From contig MWSW01000004.1 in NCBI GenBank assembly GCA_002050165.1, positions 1 to 64,000 of the forward strand: a stretch of 64,000 nt of DNA, in the 5' to 3' direction. Of this stretch, positions 1 to 8,630 are shown piece by piece (positions within the stretch are counted from its first letter, which is position 1; each line of letters opens with the position of its first letter). The notes under the pieces are model-generated. The model searched no databases and was not told where the DNA came from. It saw only the letters and a program-made list of their open reading frames with translations. Origin of the DNA: Candidatus Tepidiaquacellales bacterium OLB4/UTCHB1. GTDB lineage: Bacteria; Bacteroidota; Ignavibacteria; Tepidaquicellales; Tepidaquicellaceae. The position numbers and the translations under genes are program-made.

Positions 1-25
1 TTGTTTACTTAAGTAATTTCCTGCC

Positions 26-397
26 TTACTTCAGGAGTACCATTCGTTTTACATCAATAAAGTCAGCTGAGTGCAACCTGTAGAAATAAACTCCGCTCGA
101 TAGCACAGACGCATTGAAGTCTATGCTGTAATATCCCGGAGCCATTGTCTGGTTCACAAGCGTTGCTACTTCCCGACCCGTAATGTCAAATATCTTCAAT
201 GTTACCAATCCCTGCTTCGCTATTGCAAAGTTTATCTTCGTTGTCGGGTTGAACGGATTCGGGTAGTTCTGCGATAACTCAAACCGTTCGGGTATCGTTG
301 TACCGGTTACAGGTTCCAGTCCCGATGCCTCTTCGTTTACATAGTCAATTGCTGCTTTCAGTATTCTGTGAACCGGTCCGCCACTCGCACCGACCGT
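26..397 (-). pseudogene. Displaced T9SS C-terminal sorting domain of the adjacent subtilase
   Basis: Read from about 397 down to the stop at 26, this frame encodes a linker, the motif QNYPNPFNPTTKI, a DITGREV segment and the ending SSGVYFYRLHS...VKRMVLLK, which is a classic T9SS type A sorting domain (known to direct secretion across the outer membrane and be cleaved by PorU). It has no start of its own and lies in a different frame from the protease gene that overlaps and precedes it. Upstream in the same frame, after a TAA at 400-398, the reading STYCIYTGDT also looks protein-like, so the continuous gene probably suffered a frameshift near 430-460 plus this stop. Either the gene is damaged or the sequence has errors here. 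Identity as a sorting domain is secure; its status as a remnant is inferred. Confidence 0.8.
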
Positions 398-3035
398 TTA
401 TGTGTCGCCTGTATAGATACAGTACGTGCTGGCTCGTCCCGGGCTGGTTGTGTTTCTTTATCACTTCCGGCCATGAGCCTATCGTACTATCGGCAAGCCC
501 GGAGTTAATGTACGAACCTATTAACCCCTGTTGAGATACGCCCGGTCTGTCGGCTACATAATCCCAGCCGAGGTAATTGTTGATAAAGTTCAGATCCTGA
601 TAAGTCGAACCATTTCGCCCGAACTGATATCCGACATCCTCTGAAAATATAATCAGCTTTGATTTTGTCGCAACCGTTGTTCCACCTGAGTTGAGATATG
701 CGATGACTGAATCCTTCTGCTTCGTGCTCAATACGCTTGTCCCTTGTCCGAGTAGTATTACACCCTTATAACCTCGCATTGTCATCGCATCCGTAGAGGT
801 CTGTCCGCCACGGTTGAACAGGTCATAAGTTTTATTGAGTTGGTTCAGTACATTGATAACCGAATCTCTGGATGTTCTGCCAGAGGATGAGGTTGAATCG
901 TACATTACAAGGAAATCACCTTTATCCTGTCGCTTGAAGGTAATGTTGTATGTCTGAGTTGACTTAATCGAGTCAAGTCCGTTGTATGCCCAGACAGCCC
1001 ACTGACCAACGATTGAATCGCCCGGGTCAAGTCCAATTCCGCTGAGGATAACGTCAAGTCCGGAGTTAACGAACGAATACGATGAGTCAAACTCCGCATC
1101 AACATTAAGCAGTACTGTTGAGATATTTGGTGAACCGAACTTCCAACGGTAAGTTGTACCATCACCGGATTTAGTCCAGTTGAAATTTACCTGTGAGTTG
1201 TTAAACACAGATGTAGTAATTGTCGTATTGTTCGGCGGAGAGTTCAGGTTGAAAGCCGAAAGCTGGGGGATACCACGTTTAAATGTTATTGTTCTAGGAC
1301 CGTTTGTAGACTTTAATGAATCAACCGGATTTACCTTATATGCCCAGATATCCCATTGACCTGTTACACTATCACCCGGCTGCACACCAAAACTTGCAAG
1401 GATAGAATCTATTTCACCAGTGGTTAACGTCAGTGAATTAGTTGACGACGGGAGAGTTACTAATCTTGTAGGTAAAGAAGTTCCGAATATGAAGTTGTAA
1501 TGAGCACCTGTAGCAGAAGTATCCCATGTAAAACTAACCGGTGTCGTACCGCCGGGTACTGTTGTCACAGATATCCCTGATGCCGGAGAATTCAAAGTAA
1601 AAGGATTGAGTGGGTAAATTCCAATTTGCTGGAATGCTGCCCATACATCAATAACTCCCATACCGTATGTATTATCTTCACCAGGTGTTCCAAGATCAGT
1701 GGCAGTATTGTAAAGGAGTTCGAGAATTTCAGGGCCTGTCATTGATGGTGCGACTGACTTAAGCAATGCTGCAGCTCCGACCACGTGAGGGCAAGCCATT
1801 GAAGTACCGGACATTGTCATATATCCGCTATTTCTATTAGCAGACCTTACATCTTCACCGGGGGCAGATACCTCAGGTTTAATCAACAATGAACCAGTAC
1901 CACCGCATACTGACGGTCCTCTTGAGGAGAAGCTCGCAATCGGATACGGGAAAGGTTGGTTACCGTTAACAGCACCGGTTGAAAATGCGTTAATAATAGT
2001 TGTATTGATGTTTTTCGGTCTGGTAATTGTTGAAGCGCCTGGTCCACTATTTCCGGCGGAAAAGACTATACCGACTCCTCCGGCTTCCATTGTATTTAGC
2101 GCTGCAACGTAAATGCTTGTGCATTCATTTGTAATACTAGGATCCCACCAGGAGTTTCCGATTGCAACCGGCATATCGTCAACTGTACCGGCGTTGCTGT
2201 CAGGGTTCAGTGCCCACTGCCAGGCAGCAATGGAATAGCTGGTATGTGAACTTGAACAAATGGTCTTAGCTGCCATCCATTCGGCATCTATTGCGATTCC
2301 AATCGTGTCACTGCCTGCTCGCCCGCACATTGTACCAACAGTATGCGTCCCGTGATTATCGCAATCTGATGGCGATGTTGTACCATCTCTATCGTACCAC
2401 GCTTGCCACCAGGGTCTGCCATTCCCCCGCCATTTATAGTTAAGTGCAGGATGTTCAAGCTGTACTCCCGTGTCTACTCCCATGACTATCGTACCCTGAC
2501 CCCTGAATCCAAGAGCCCACAGCTTATGAGCATTAATAGCCTTTATGCCGTTTTCTACTCCCTCTTTGAACTGCTCTGCAATTCCCTCCTGAACAGGTTC
2601 ATCTAGTTTGAGTTCGGAATCAATGTCCATCATAGCAACATCGTTTCTAGAGGCAAGTGTTGTCAATACTTCTATATTAGCCTCTACCACTACCATATTC
2701 ACAATCCAAAACGGTTCTATCTCTCTCACTTTTCCAACCGACTTCTGGCTTTCAAGATAATTGAGAATATCAACCTGTGTGTTTTGTGCGTGTTCTGTTA
2801 GCGTAGTTATCACAGTGTAAGCTCTTTCCTGTGGTGTGGCTCTGTTGTGAGTTAACTGTTGTCCGAGTGTAACAACATCAACTTGACTTTCAAGTACAAC
2901 GAACACTCTAATGTATTCAAGCGGATTAAGACCTTTCATCTTATCGCTAAGTCTCGGTGAAATTTCTACCGGAGACGAAAATGCATAATTGCAGAATAGT
3001 ATAATTGCAATTACTGAAAATAATAATTTTTTCAT
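345..3035 (-). CDS. Secreted subtilisin-like (S8) serine protease, C-terminus frameshifted
   Basis: 896 residues with a signal peptide (about 1-20) and a propeptide-like region to about 150. The S8 peptidase domain (about 165-470) carries the full triad: Asp188 in VMGVDTG, His228 in NHGTHTVG, Ser412 in SGTSMACPH, and oxyanion Asn329 in SAGNSG. Two related beta-sandwich-like modules follow (about 478-588 and 592-702), each ending in a GDSxxGQW...ITFKR pattern, then a region of about 170 residues with alternating beta/alpha character (about 703-875). The last roughly 25 residues are out-of-frame sequence before the TGA at 347-345; the expected T9SS sorting domain lies in another frame down to position 26. 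As written the protein would lack its secretion signal for T9SS. Family assignment is firm; the substrate is unknown. Confidence 0.9.
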   Translation of the reverse strand: MKKLLFSVIAIILFCNYAFSSPVEISPRLSDKMKGLNPLEYIRVFVVLESQVDVVTLGQQLTHNRATPQERAYTVITTLTEHAQNTQVDILNYLESQKSVGKVREIEPFWIVNMVVVEANIEVLTTLASRNDVAMMDIDSELKLDEPVQEGIAEQFKEGVENGIKAINAHKLWALGFRGQGTIVMGVDTGVQLEHPALNYKWRGNGRPWWQAWYDRDGTTSPSDCDNHGTHTVGTMCGRAGSDTIGIAIDAEWMAAKTICSSSHTSYSIAAWQWALNPDSNAGTVDDMPVAIGNSWWDPSITNECTSIYVAALNTMEAGGVGIVFSAGNSGPGASTITRPKNINTTIINAFSTGAVNGNQPFPYPIASFSSRGPSVCGGTGSLLIKPEVSAPGEDVRSANRNSGYMTMSGTSMACPHVVGAAALLKSVAPSMTGPEILELLYNTATDLGTPGEDNTYGMGVIDVWAAFQQIGIYPLNPFTLNSPASGISVTTVPGGTTPVSFTWDTSATGAHYNFIFGTSLPTRLVTLPSSTNSLTLTTGEIDSILASFGVQPGDSVTGQWDIWAYKVNPVDSLKSTNGPRTITFKRGIPQLSAFNLNSPPNNTTITTSVFNNSQVNFNWTKSGDGTTYRWKFGSPNISTVLLNVDAEFDSSYSFVNSGLDVILSGIGLDPGDSIVGQWAVWAYNGLDSIKSTQTYNITFKRQDKGDFLVMYDSTSSSGRTSRDSVINVLNQLNKTYDLFNRGGQTSTDAMTMRGYKGVILLGQGTSVLSTKQKDSVIAYLNSGGTTVATKSKLIIFSEDVGYQFGRNGSTYQDLNFINNYLGWDYVADRPGVSQQGLIGSYINSGLADSTIGSWPEVIKKHNQPGTSQHVLYLYRRHINGRCEWRTGSQNTESSN

Positions 3036-3135
3036 GGTTGTTAAATTTGAGGTTGCACAAGATAAAAAGATTTAACCTATTTTACAAAATATTTCGGTTG
3101 TATAAAACGTTAATTTAAATTTAGAGAGAATGGGT

Positions 3136-6120
3136 TTACTTGATGACCACTAATTTTTTTGTAATAATTATACTTTCCGACTTAAGCCTGTAGAAGTATA
3201 TCCCGCTCGGTAACCTGCCGGCATCAAACTTTACTTCATAAATACCTTTTTCTTTAACTCCTTTATCTAAAACAGAAATTACTCTTCCCGTAATATCGAA
3301 AATTGAAAGTTCAATATTTGATTTTTCGGGTAGCGAATATTTTATTGTAGTAATCGGATTAAACGGGTTAGGGAAATTTTGACCGAGGGAGTAATCACGG
3401 ATTAATTCCGGGTTACTTTCACCGGAAGAAATAATATAATCACCTGTAACTATTACATTATCTATCGTCCACCATTTAATACCGTTCGAGAGACTTGTAA
3501 AAAATCTGAATTTGAGTAACGGGTTATCGAAAGCATCAGGTAGTTCAACTACAAGTCTGATGTTTCGAAGAGTAATATCGGACATGCTCAGAGCTGACTC
3601 CCATGAGATACCACCATCGTAGCTTACTTCAATTCTCGCTGTATCAGATGGGGCTAAGTTAAATATATCGCAGTCAACGAGAAGAAAATTATTAAATCGG
3701 TTTGTACAATTTATATTGTCACTTATGCTTAACATACTCCTGATAACGGTTTGCGGTCCACACGCTTTTAAATTTGCAGAGAGAAGAGGAGATATTGATG
3801 TAAACTTCATATTGTAATGATTTGAGTACGGTTCGTTTTCGATTCCCCAAATGCAATCTCCACCTAGATTTTCAACCTGCCAATTTACCAAACCATTTAC
3901 GAACCCATCGAAAAAAACAGGAGGTGGACTAATTCTCACAAACGATATTGTATTGGAATCAACAGCTTTTATAGAATCATATCCGTTATTTGAATACACG
4001 GTCCAAATACCGTTTACAGTATCTTCAATGTTTACGCTCTTATTCATTAAAACAATATCCATATCCGAATTTTCAAGGGCAAAACTGCTGTCGTAACCAT
4101 TCTGCAATGATTGAAGGTTCAGGATATAACCGGAATCAAGTTCGGGAATTTTCATTACAAATCTGTATGTATTTCCATTACCTGCAGAACCCCAGTTGAA
4201 ACTAGTTCTTTGCATCGAAGAAACGTTCGTGAATACTGTAGTATCCGGTAAAGGATATTTTAACGAAAATGGGGTCATCATCGGTGTACCCCTGATAAAA
4301 GAAACTCTCCAAGGTCCGTTTTGTGAGCTTAATGAATCGGTCCCGTTAGGTGTCTGTCTGAATGCTGTAACGTTCCAGGTACAATGAATTGTATCTCCGG
4401 GAAGTAAACCGTTTTGGATTAGAATATTATCAAGCTGTTGAAGTTTAATGTAATAGAAATTCTTCGATGACGATGCTTCTAAAATCAATTGATTTGTAGC
4501 TGTATCCCTGACTGAGAATCTGTATATAGCGCCAGTTGCGGAAGTATCCCATTCAAACTTTATGGAATCCTGAGCTTTGTAACTTGATGTAAAAATCTGT
4601 CCACTGCCTGGATCATTCAAATGAAAATTATTTAACGGAAAATTTATATTAATAACCTGAGTTGACCATAGCTGATAATTCCCCGTTGAATTATCCATCC
4701 AAATCGGATAAACAAAAGAACCTGAAGCAACAATATCAATATAATCACCACCGTAACTTCCGGCTATCCCTTGTATTGGGGATGGTTTGAATCTATGATT
4801 GCTCAACACAAATTCATCCCAGGTATCACCACCGTCAGACGACCTTGCGATAAATACTTCCGCGGAATCAGATGAAGTGTTTCTGTTATCGAAATAAATT
4901 ACATTAACAAATCCAAAGTTATCTACACAAATTGCAGGCATAAATTGTATTTTTCCGTTATTTATCGGGTCTTGATTTACCCTTACTCCGGGAAGCCAAG
5001 TAACTCCGCCGTCCGTTGATCTGGTCAATATAATATCAGGGTCAGTACCGGCAGGCATTTGGTCTTCCTGCGGAGTAATTACATAAAGCCTGTCGTTATA
5101 CACGCCGTTGCTTTTATCAATTGCTATTTTCGGAAAATCATTTACACGGATATTGTACGGAGATAAAGAAGGCGATCTGATTCCGTTCATCGTAAATGCT
5201 TCATTATCTATTAACCAGGAATTAGCCCCGTCTATCGATATCCCAAACCCGACCCTTTTCCCTGTGAAAGGTGAAACTATAGCGTGATCGCGCCATACAG
5301 CATAAATTACACCATCGTTACCGACAACCGAAGAAATACCCTGCGATGCCGGGTAAGGTGATGTCGGGGTATTTAACTGAACCGGGTTCGACCACGAAAT
5401 CCCGCTATCCAAACTTTTGGAAAACTTAATAACCCTTTCACTCGGGTTAGAGAAATCTGTCCAAAAACTATAAGTGTTCCCGTAATAAGGGCTAAGTGGA
5501 TTATTATCTGTTGTGGCAGAAGCGGTTGAGTTACTGTTACTGTTGCTGACCGTTAAATAGCTTTCCCAATTCACTCCGAAATTTGTTGACCTGGAAATAC
5601 TCACCGATTGGTTTATAATACCGGTTAGATGATTTATCATTAATACACCGTTCTTGTCTATTATTGTCGTCGGAGATCCTGCATGATTTCCCATAGGTAA
5701 TGAAGGTAAGGTATCATAACCGTTCCAGTTACTACCTTCATTGGTGCTAAGGTAATATCCTTCGCTCAGAAAAAAGCTACCGCTACTCACAATCGTCGTA
5801 CCGGATGCAAAAAGATTTCTGAACATAACTGGATCGGAGGTAATACTTGCGTCGGTTTGATGGGTATTTACAGATTGCTTAATTCTGATACTTGGGTTGA
5901 TAATTATTAGCCCTTGATCTGTTATGTATTTGCGAGGATGATTATTTACCGGAAGTTCAAGCTGGTTACGATTGTTGAAAATAACAGGAGTTCCGTCTGA
6001 AACAACAAGCAACCTTTCGTTAATATCTTCTATTCCTTCGAATGAACTCATTTTATTAAATATAAATCCGAACACAGATAGTAACAGAATTGAAATTAAT
6101 ATGAAAGAAATGTTACGCAA
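3136..6120 (-). CDS. T9SS-secreted Asp-box (sialidase-fold) repeat protein
   Basis: 994 residues starting at a TTG directly before a signal peptide (MRNISFILISILLL). Residues about 100-480 contain Asp-box-like repeats such as SLDSGISW, STDGGVTW and SSDGGDTW, the hallmark of BNR/sialidase-type beta-propellers. Two modules (about 495-607 and 613-727) resemble those in the neighbouring protease, for example WDTSATGAIYRF here against WDTSATGAHYNF there. A jelly-roll-like domain (about 735-900) precedes a complete T9SS sorting domain with NFPNPFNPITTI and an ending in SGIYFYRLKS...KKLVVIK. No sialidase catalytic residues could be identified with confidence, so an enzymatic role is not claimed; a binding or adhesive role is equally possible. 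It is followed downstream by the protease on the same strand, with a 100 bp gap. Confidence 0.85.
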   Translation of the reverse strand: MRNISFILISILLLSVFGFIFNKMSSFEGIEDINERLLVVSDGTPVIFNNRNQLELPVNNHPRKYITDQGLIIINPSIRIKQSVNTHQTDASITSDPVMFRNLFASGTTIVSSGSFFLSEGYYLSTNEGSNWNGYDTLPSLPMGNHAGSPTTIIDKNGVLMINHLTGIINQSVSISRSTNFGVNWESYLTVSNSNSNSTASATTDNNPLSPYYGNTYSFWTDFSNPSERVIKFSKSLDSGISWSNPVQLNTPTSPYPASQGISSVVGNDGVIYAVWRDHAIVSPFTGKRVGFGISIDGANSWLIDNEAFTMNGIRSPSLSPYNIRVNDFPKIAIDKSNGVYNDRLYVITPQEDQMPAGTDPDIILTRSTDGGVTWLPGVRVNQDPINNGKIQFMPAICVDNFGFVNVIYFDNRNTSSDSAEVFIARSSDGGDTWDEFVLSNHRFKPSPIQGIAGSYGGDYIDIVASGSFVYPIWMDNSTGNYQLWSTQVININFPLNNFHLNDPGSGQIFTSSYKAQDSIKFEWDTSATGAIYRFSVRDTATNQLILEASSSKNFYYIKLQQLDNILIQNGLLPGDTIHCTWNVTAFRQTPNGTDSLSSQNGPWRVSFIRGTPMMTPFSLKYPLPDTTVFTNVSSMQRTSFNWGSAGNGNTYRFVMKIPELDSGYILNLQSLQNGYDSSFALENSDMDIVLMNKSVNIEDTVNGIWTVYSNNGYDSIKAVDSNTISFVRISPPPVFFDGFVNGLVNWQVENLGGDCIWGIENEPYSNHYNMKFTSISPLLSANLKACGPQTVIRSMLSISDNINCTNRFNNFLLVDCDIFNLAPSDTARIEVSYDGGISWESALSMSDITLRNIRLVVELPDAFDNPLLKFRFFTSLSNGIKWWTIDNVIVTGDYIISSGESNPELIRDYSLGQNFPNPFNPITTIKYSLPEKSNIELSIFDITGRVISVLDKGVKEKGIYEVKFDAGRLPSGIYFYRLKSESIIITKKLVVIK

Positions 6121-6245
6121 GTATCGTACGGGATAGTTTAATTTTCTGAATGTAAAATTACAATCAGTATTTTAAGTATCAATGTATTATAAAAAATAAA
6201 ATAACCATAATACCCCAAAGAATATTGAAAACATTACTAGGAAAG

Positions 6246-7301
6246 TTAAGCCTGCCTGACAATGACGGGTTCTTCGCAAAGCTTTATACCGAATTTTTCC
6301 TTTACTTTCGATTTAATTTTCTCAGCAAGATTAATCAACGCATTATAACCTCCGCCCCTGTTGACCAAAGCCAATGAATGTCTGGCGGATATTCCGACAT
6401 CATTTTCTGAGTACCCTTTTCCGAAACCTGATTTTTCAATCAACCAAGCAGCGGGTACTTTAAATTTTCCGTTCAGTTTATAAAACGGAGGAACCAAATT
6501 CAGTCCGTCACATACGCCAATAAAATTTTCGAAATCTTGTTTCGTTAAAACAGGATTTGTAAAAAACGATCCGCAAGATGATGTGTCAGGATCGTTCTGA
6601 TTAATAACCATGGATTTTGTCCGCCGGATTTTGATAACCTTATTTCGGACTGTTTTAAGTTTTTCCAACCTTGAGAGGGAGGAATAATCGTCAATTTCCG
6701 TTATTGCATTTTTAATATCTTTATAAGTTAATTCCGGTTCATGTTGTTCATACAGCTGAAAAACAACCGAAGTAATGATGAACCTGTTCTTATCTTTTGT
6801 TTTAAATCTGCTTGTACGATAACCAAATCCGCACTCAGTTTTATCAATGGATATTTCATTAAGCGAAATTACGTCCAGGCAATTTACAAATTTAATGGTA
6901 TCACTTACTTCTTGTCCGTATGCGCCGACATTTTGTATCGGTGTTGCACCTACCGAACCCGGAATACCGGACAGACATTCTATACCCTGTAATCCATGAT
7001 TCACACAGAGTTTGACAAAGTTATCCCAATTTTCGCCTGCCATAGCTTTAACCTGACTTTTGTTTTCCAAAAATGAAATTCCCTTCATGGAAATCTTTAC
7101 AACAAGCATATCAAGGTAAGCATCAGGAAAAATTATATTGCTGCCACCTCCTAGAAATTTAAGCGGTAACATTAATCTCCTCGATAATCTTATAGATTCT
7201 TTCAGTTCATCAATTGATGTAACCTCAACAAAGTAATTTACTTTACCGCCGGTTCGTATAGTTGTAAGTTCAGATAGCTGAACATTTCTATGCACATTCA
7301 T
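6246..7301 (-). CDS. murB: UDP-N-acetylenolpyruvoylglucosamine reductase MurB
   Basis: 351 residues, close to the length of E. coli-type (type I) MurB. It performs the NADPH-dependent reduction of UDP-GlcNAc-enolpyruvate to UDP-MurNAc, the second committed step of peptidoglycan precursor synthesis in the cytoplasm. FAD-binding motifs GGGSNIIF (from residue 51) and GIPGSVGATPIQNVGAYGQE (112-131) are present, as are YRTSRFK (Arg162), the catalytic serine in SCGSFFTNP (Ser245), PAAWLIEKSGFGKG, and a C-terminal EEP matching the active-site glutamate region. The ATG start lies 3 bp after the stop of the upstream TPR-like gene, so the two are probably co-transcribed. Nothing is unusual in the sequence. 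Confidence 0.95.
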   Translation of the reverse strand: MNVHRNVQLSELTTIRTGGKVNYFVEVTSIDELKESIRLSRRLMLPLKFLGGGSNIIFPDAYLDMLVVKISMKGISFLENKSQVKAMAGENWDNFVKLCVNHGLQGIECLSGIPGSVGATPIQNVGAYGQEVSDTIKFVNCLDVISLNEISIDKTECGFGYRTSRFKTKDKNRFIITSVVFQLYEQHEPELTYKDIKNAITEIDDYSSLSRLEKLKTVRNKVIKIRRTKSMVINQNDPDTSSCGSFFTNPVLTKQDFENFIGVCDGLNLVPPFYKLNGKFKVPAAWLIEKSGFGKGYSENDVGISARHSLALVNRGGGYNALINLAEKIKSKVKEKFGIKLCEEPVIVRQA

Positions 7302-7304
7302 GAT

Positions 7305-8183
7305 TCAGAATGAATATGAACTTTTCAACCCTGGAATTTCTGTTAAAATTTCTTCCTCAATTTTATCTCCGTCAGAAATGAGGTTTTTCACTTTTAACGA
7401 ACTTTCCTGTATTGTAGGCGCTCCTTCTCTTATAGTTGACTGGATAACGTTGATACGATTGTTCATCCATGCATTCAACAATTCTTTAAACTCTATTAAT
7501 TGTTGTTCGGGCGCTGAGGATGAATAAGTATAGTCAAGCATTTCCTGTCTGATATCATTCAGGTTCCTGAGATTTCGCTTCATTCCGTTGGCATCTTCCA
7601 GTTCAGCTAATTTATACTCTGCAGCAAATTTATCCTGTAACCTCACTAAAAGCTTTGCAAATGTTCGCGAAGCATCCTGATCACGTATTTTCTGTTCCAG
7701 TTCTTTCTCTGCATCCAAAAGTTTTCCCTCGTCATTTTGCTCAAGTTGTTTAGCAAGTTCCTCGGCTTGCAAAACCTCTTCAATTTTCATAAGCATAAGC
7801 CGGGTTTCATTATAATATTCATCCGTGAGAATAACCTTATCAAGGTGTTCTTTAGCTTCAGCGAATTTTTTTTCGTTGAACAATAAAAGTCCGTTAATAA
7901 AATTTATTTTTGACTGAGCGTTATTGTAATCACTGCTCGAAGGAGGAATTTCCTGAAATTTGTACAACGCTTCCTTGTATTGTCTTTGACCTAAATATTG
8001 TATCCCTAAATCGTATGCGGACTGGTATAAAAAAGCGTAATATGATAAAACAACTATCGCTATTACAAGTACGCCGATTACGATAAATAAGATTACAGGT
8101 TTTTTTGATCTTCCATCACGCCCGTCTGAAAAACTCAGGTTATCTTCCAGTTCAAAGTCAGTATTGTCCGGATTAATTTTCAT
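7305..8183 (-). CDS. Membrane-anchored TPR/coiled-coil protein of unknown function
   Basis: 292 residues. A charged N-terminal cytoplasmic stretch (1-27) is followed by one transmembrane helix (about 29-51) and a TPR-like region (about 55-140) with the signature spacing of AYDLGIQYLGQRQYKEALYK and FNEKKFAEAKEHLDKVI. The rest (about 140-290) is strongly helical and charged, likely coiled coil. The topology suggests a single-pass protein with its helical part outside the cytoplasm or facing the periplasm. It sits 3 bp upstream of murB, hinting at a cell-envelope role, but no family with known function was recognised. The gene is intact with an ATG start. Confidence 0.7.
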   Translation of the reverse strand: MKINPDNTDFELEDNLSFSDGRDGRSKKPVILFIVIGVLVIAIVVLSYYAFLYQSAYDLGIQYLGQRQYKEALYKFQEIPPSSSDYNNAQSKINFINGLLLFNEKKFAEAKEHLDKVILTDEYYNETRLMLMKIEEVLQAEELAKQLEQNDEGKLLDAEKELEQKIRDQDASRTFAKLLVRLQDKFAAEYKLAELEDANGMKRNLRNLNDIRQEMLDYTYSSSAPEQQLIEFKELLNAWMNNRINVIQSTIREGAPTIQESSLKVKNLISDGDKIEEEILTEIPGLKSSYSF

Positions 8184-8230
8184 TAATGAATTTTTTTATT
8201 TTAAAATACCCCCATTGAAAAAAATTTAAA

Positions 8231-8509
8231 ATGAATAAAAAATATTATAAGTTACAGAAAGTATCTATGTCAGAGGAAGAACACTGGTCAAAAAAAATTA
8301 TTGTTTTCTGGAATCCACCTTTAGGATTCTTTGATGAATCAGCAGAAAATATTGCACATGGACTTAAGGATGATTCTGTGTCACTGGCTCAGGCAATTGA
8401 AAGAATTGATACATACATCAGCCGAAACGAATCAAAAATTTCCGGTGATACAATATTGCGACTTAACAAAGCTAAAGAACTCTTATATAAACTTTTCTGT
8501 GAAAGCTGA
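8231..8509 (+). CDS. Small hypothetical protein
   Basis: 92 residues, acidic and mostly helical, with no signal peptide or membrane segment. It reads MNKKYYKLQKVSMSEEEHW at the start, contains an aromatic NPPLGFFDE patch around residue 30, and finishes in two amphipathic helices. A second ATG at residue 13 could be the true start. It stands alone between the divergent TPR gene (47 bp away) and glgB (121 bp downstream). No family was recognised. Codon composition resembles its neighbours and the frame is fully open, so it is probably real, but support is moderate. Confidence 0.55.
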   Translation: MNKKYYKLQKVSMSEEEHWSKKIIVFWNPPLGFFDESAENIAHGLKDDSVSLAQAIERIDTYISRNESKISGDTILRLNKAKELLYKLFCES

Positions 8510-8630
8510 TAACATCCGGTGTTATATAGAATATTTTATCTGAGAAACCTGGATGTTCAGAACTGACTTCCTCATTATAATTTTATTGTCTATTGAGTAT
8601 TTTACCCATTGAATTTATAGTTTTATTGCA

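Noticed and set aside
3136-6120. Calling the Asp-box protein an active sialidase
   Set aside because: Asp-boxes occur in many non-enzymatic propellers and no arginine triad or catalytic tyrosine/glutamate pair could be placed.
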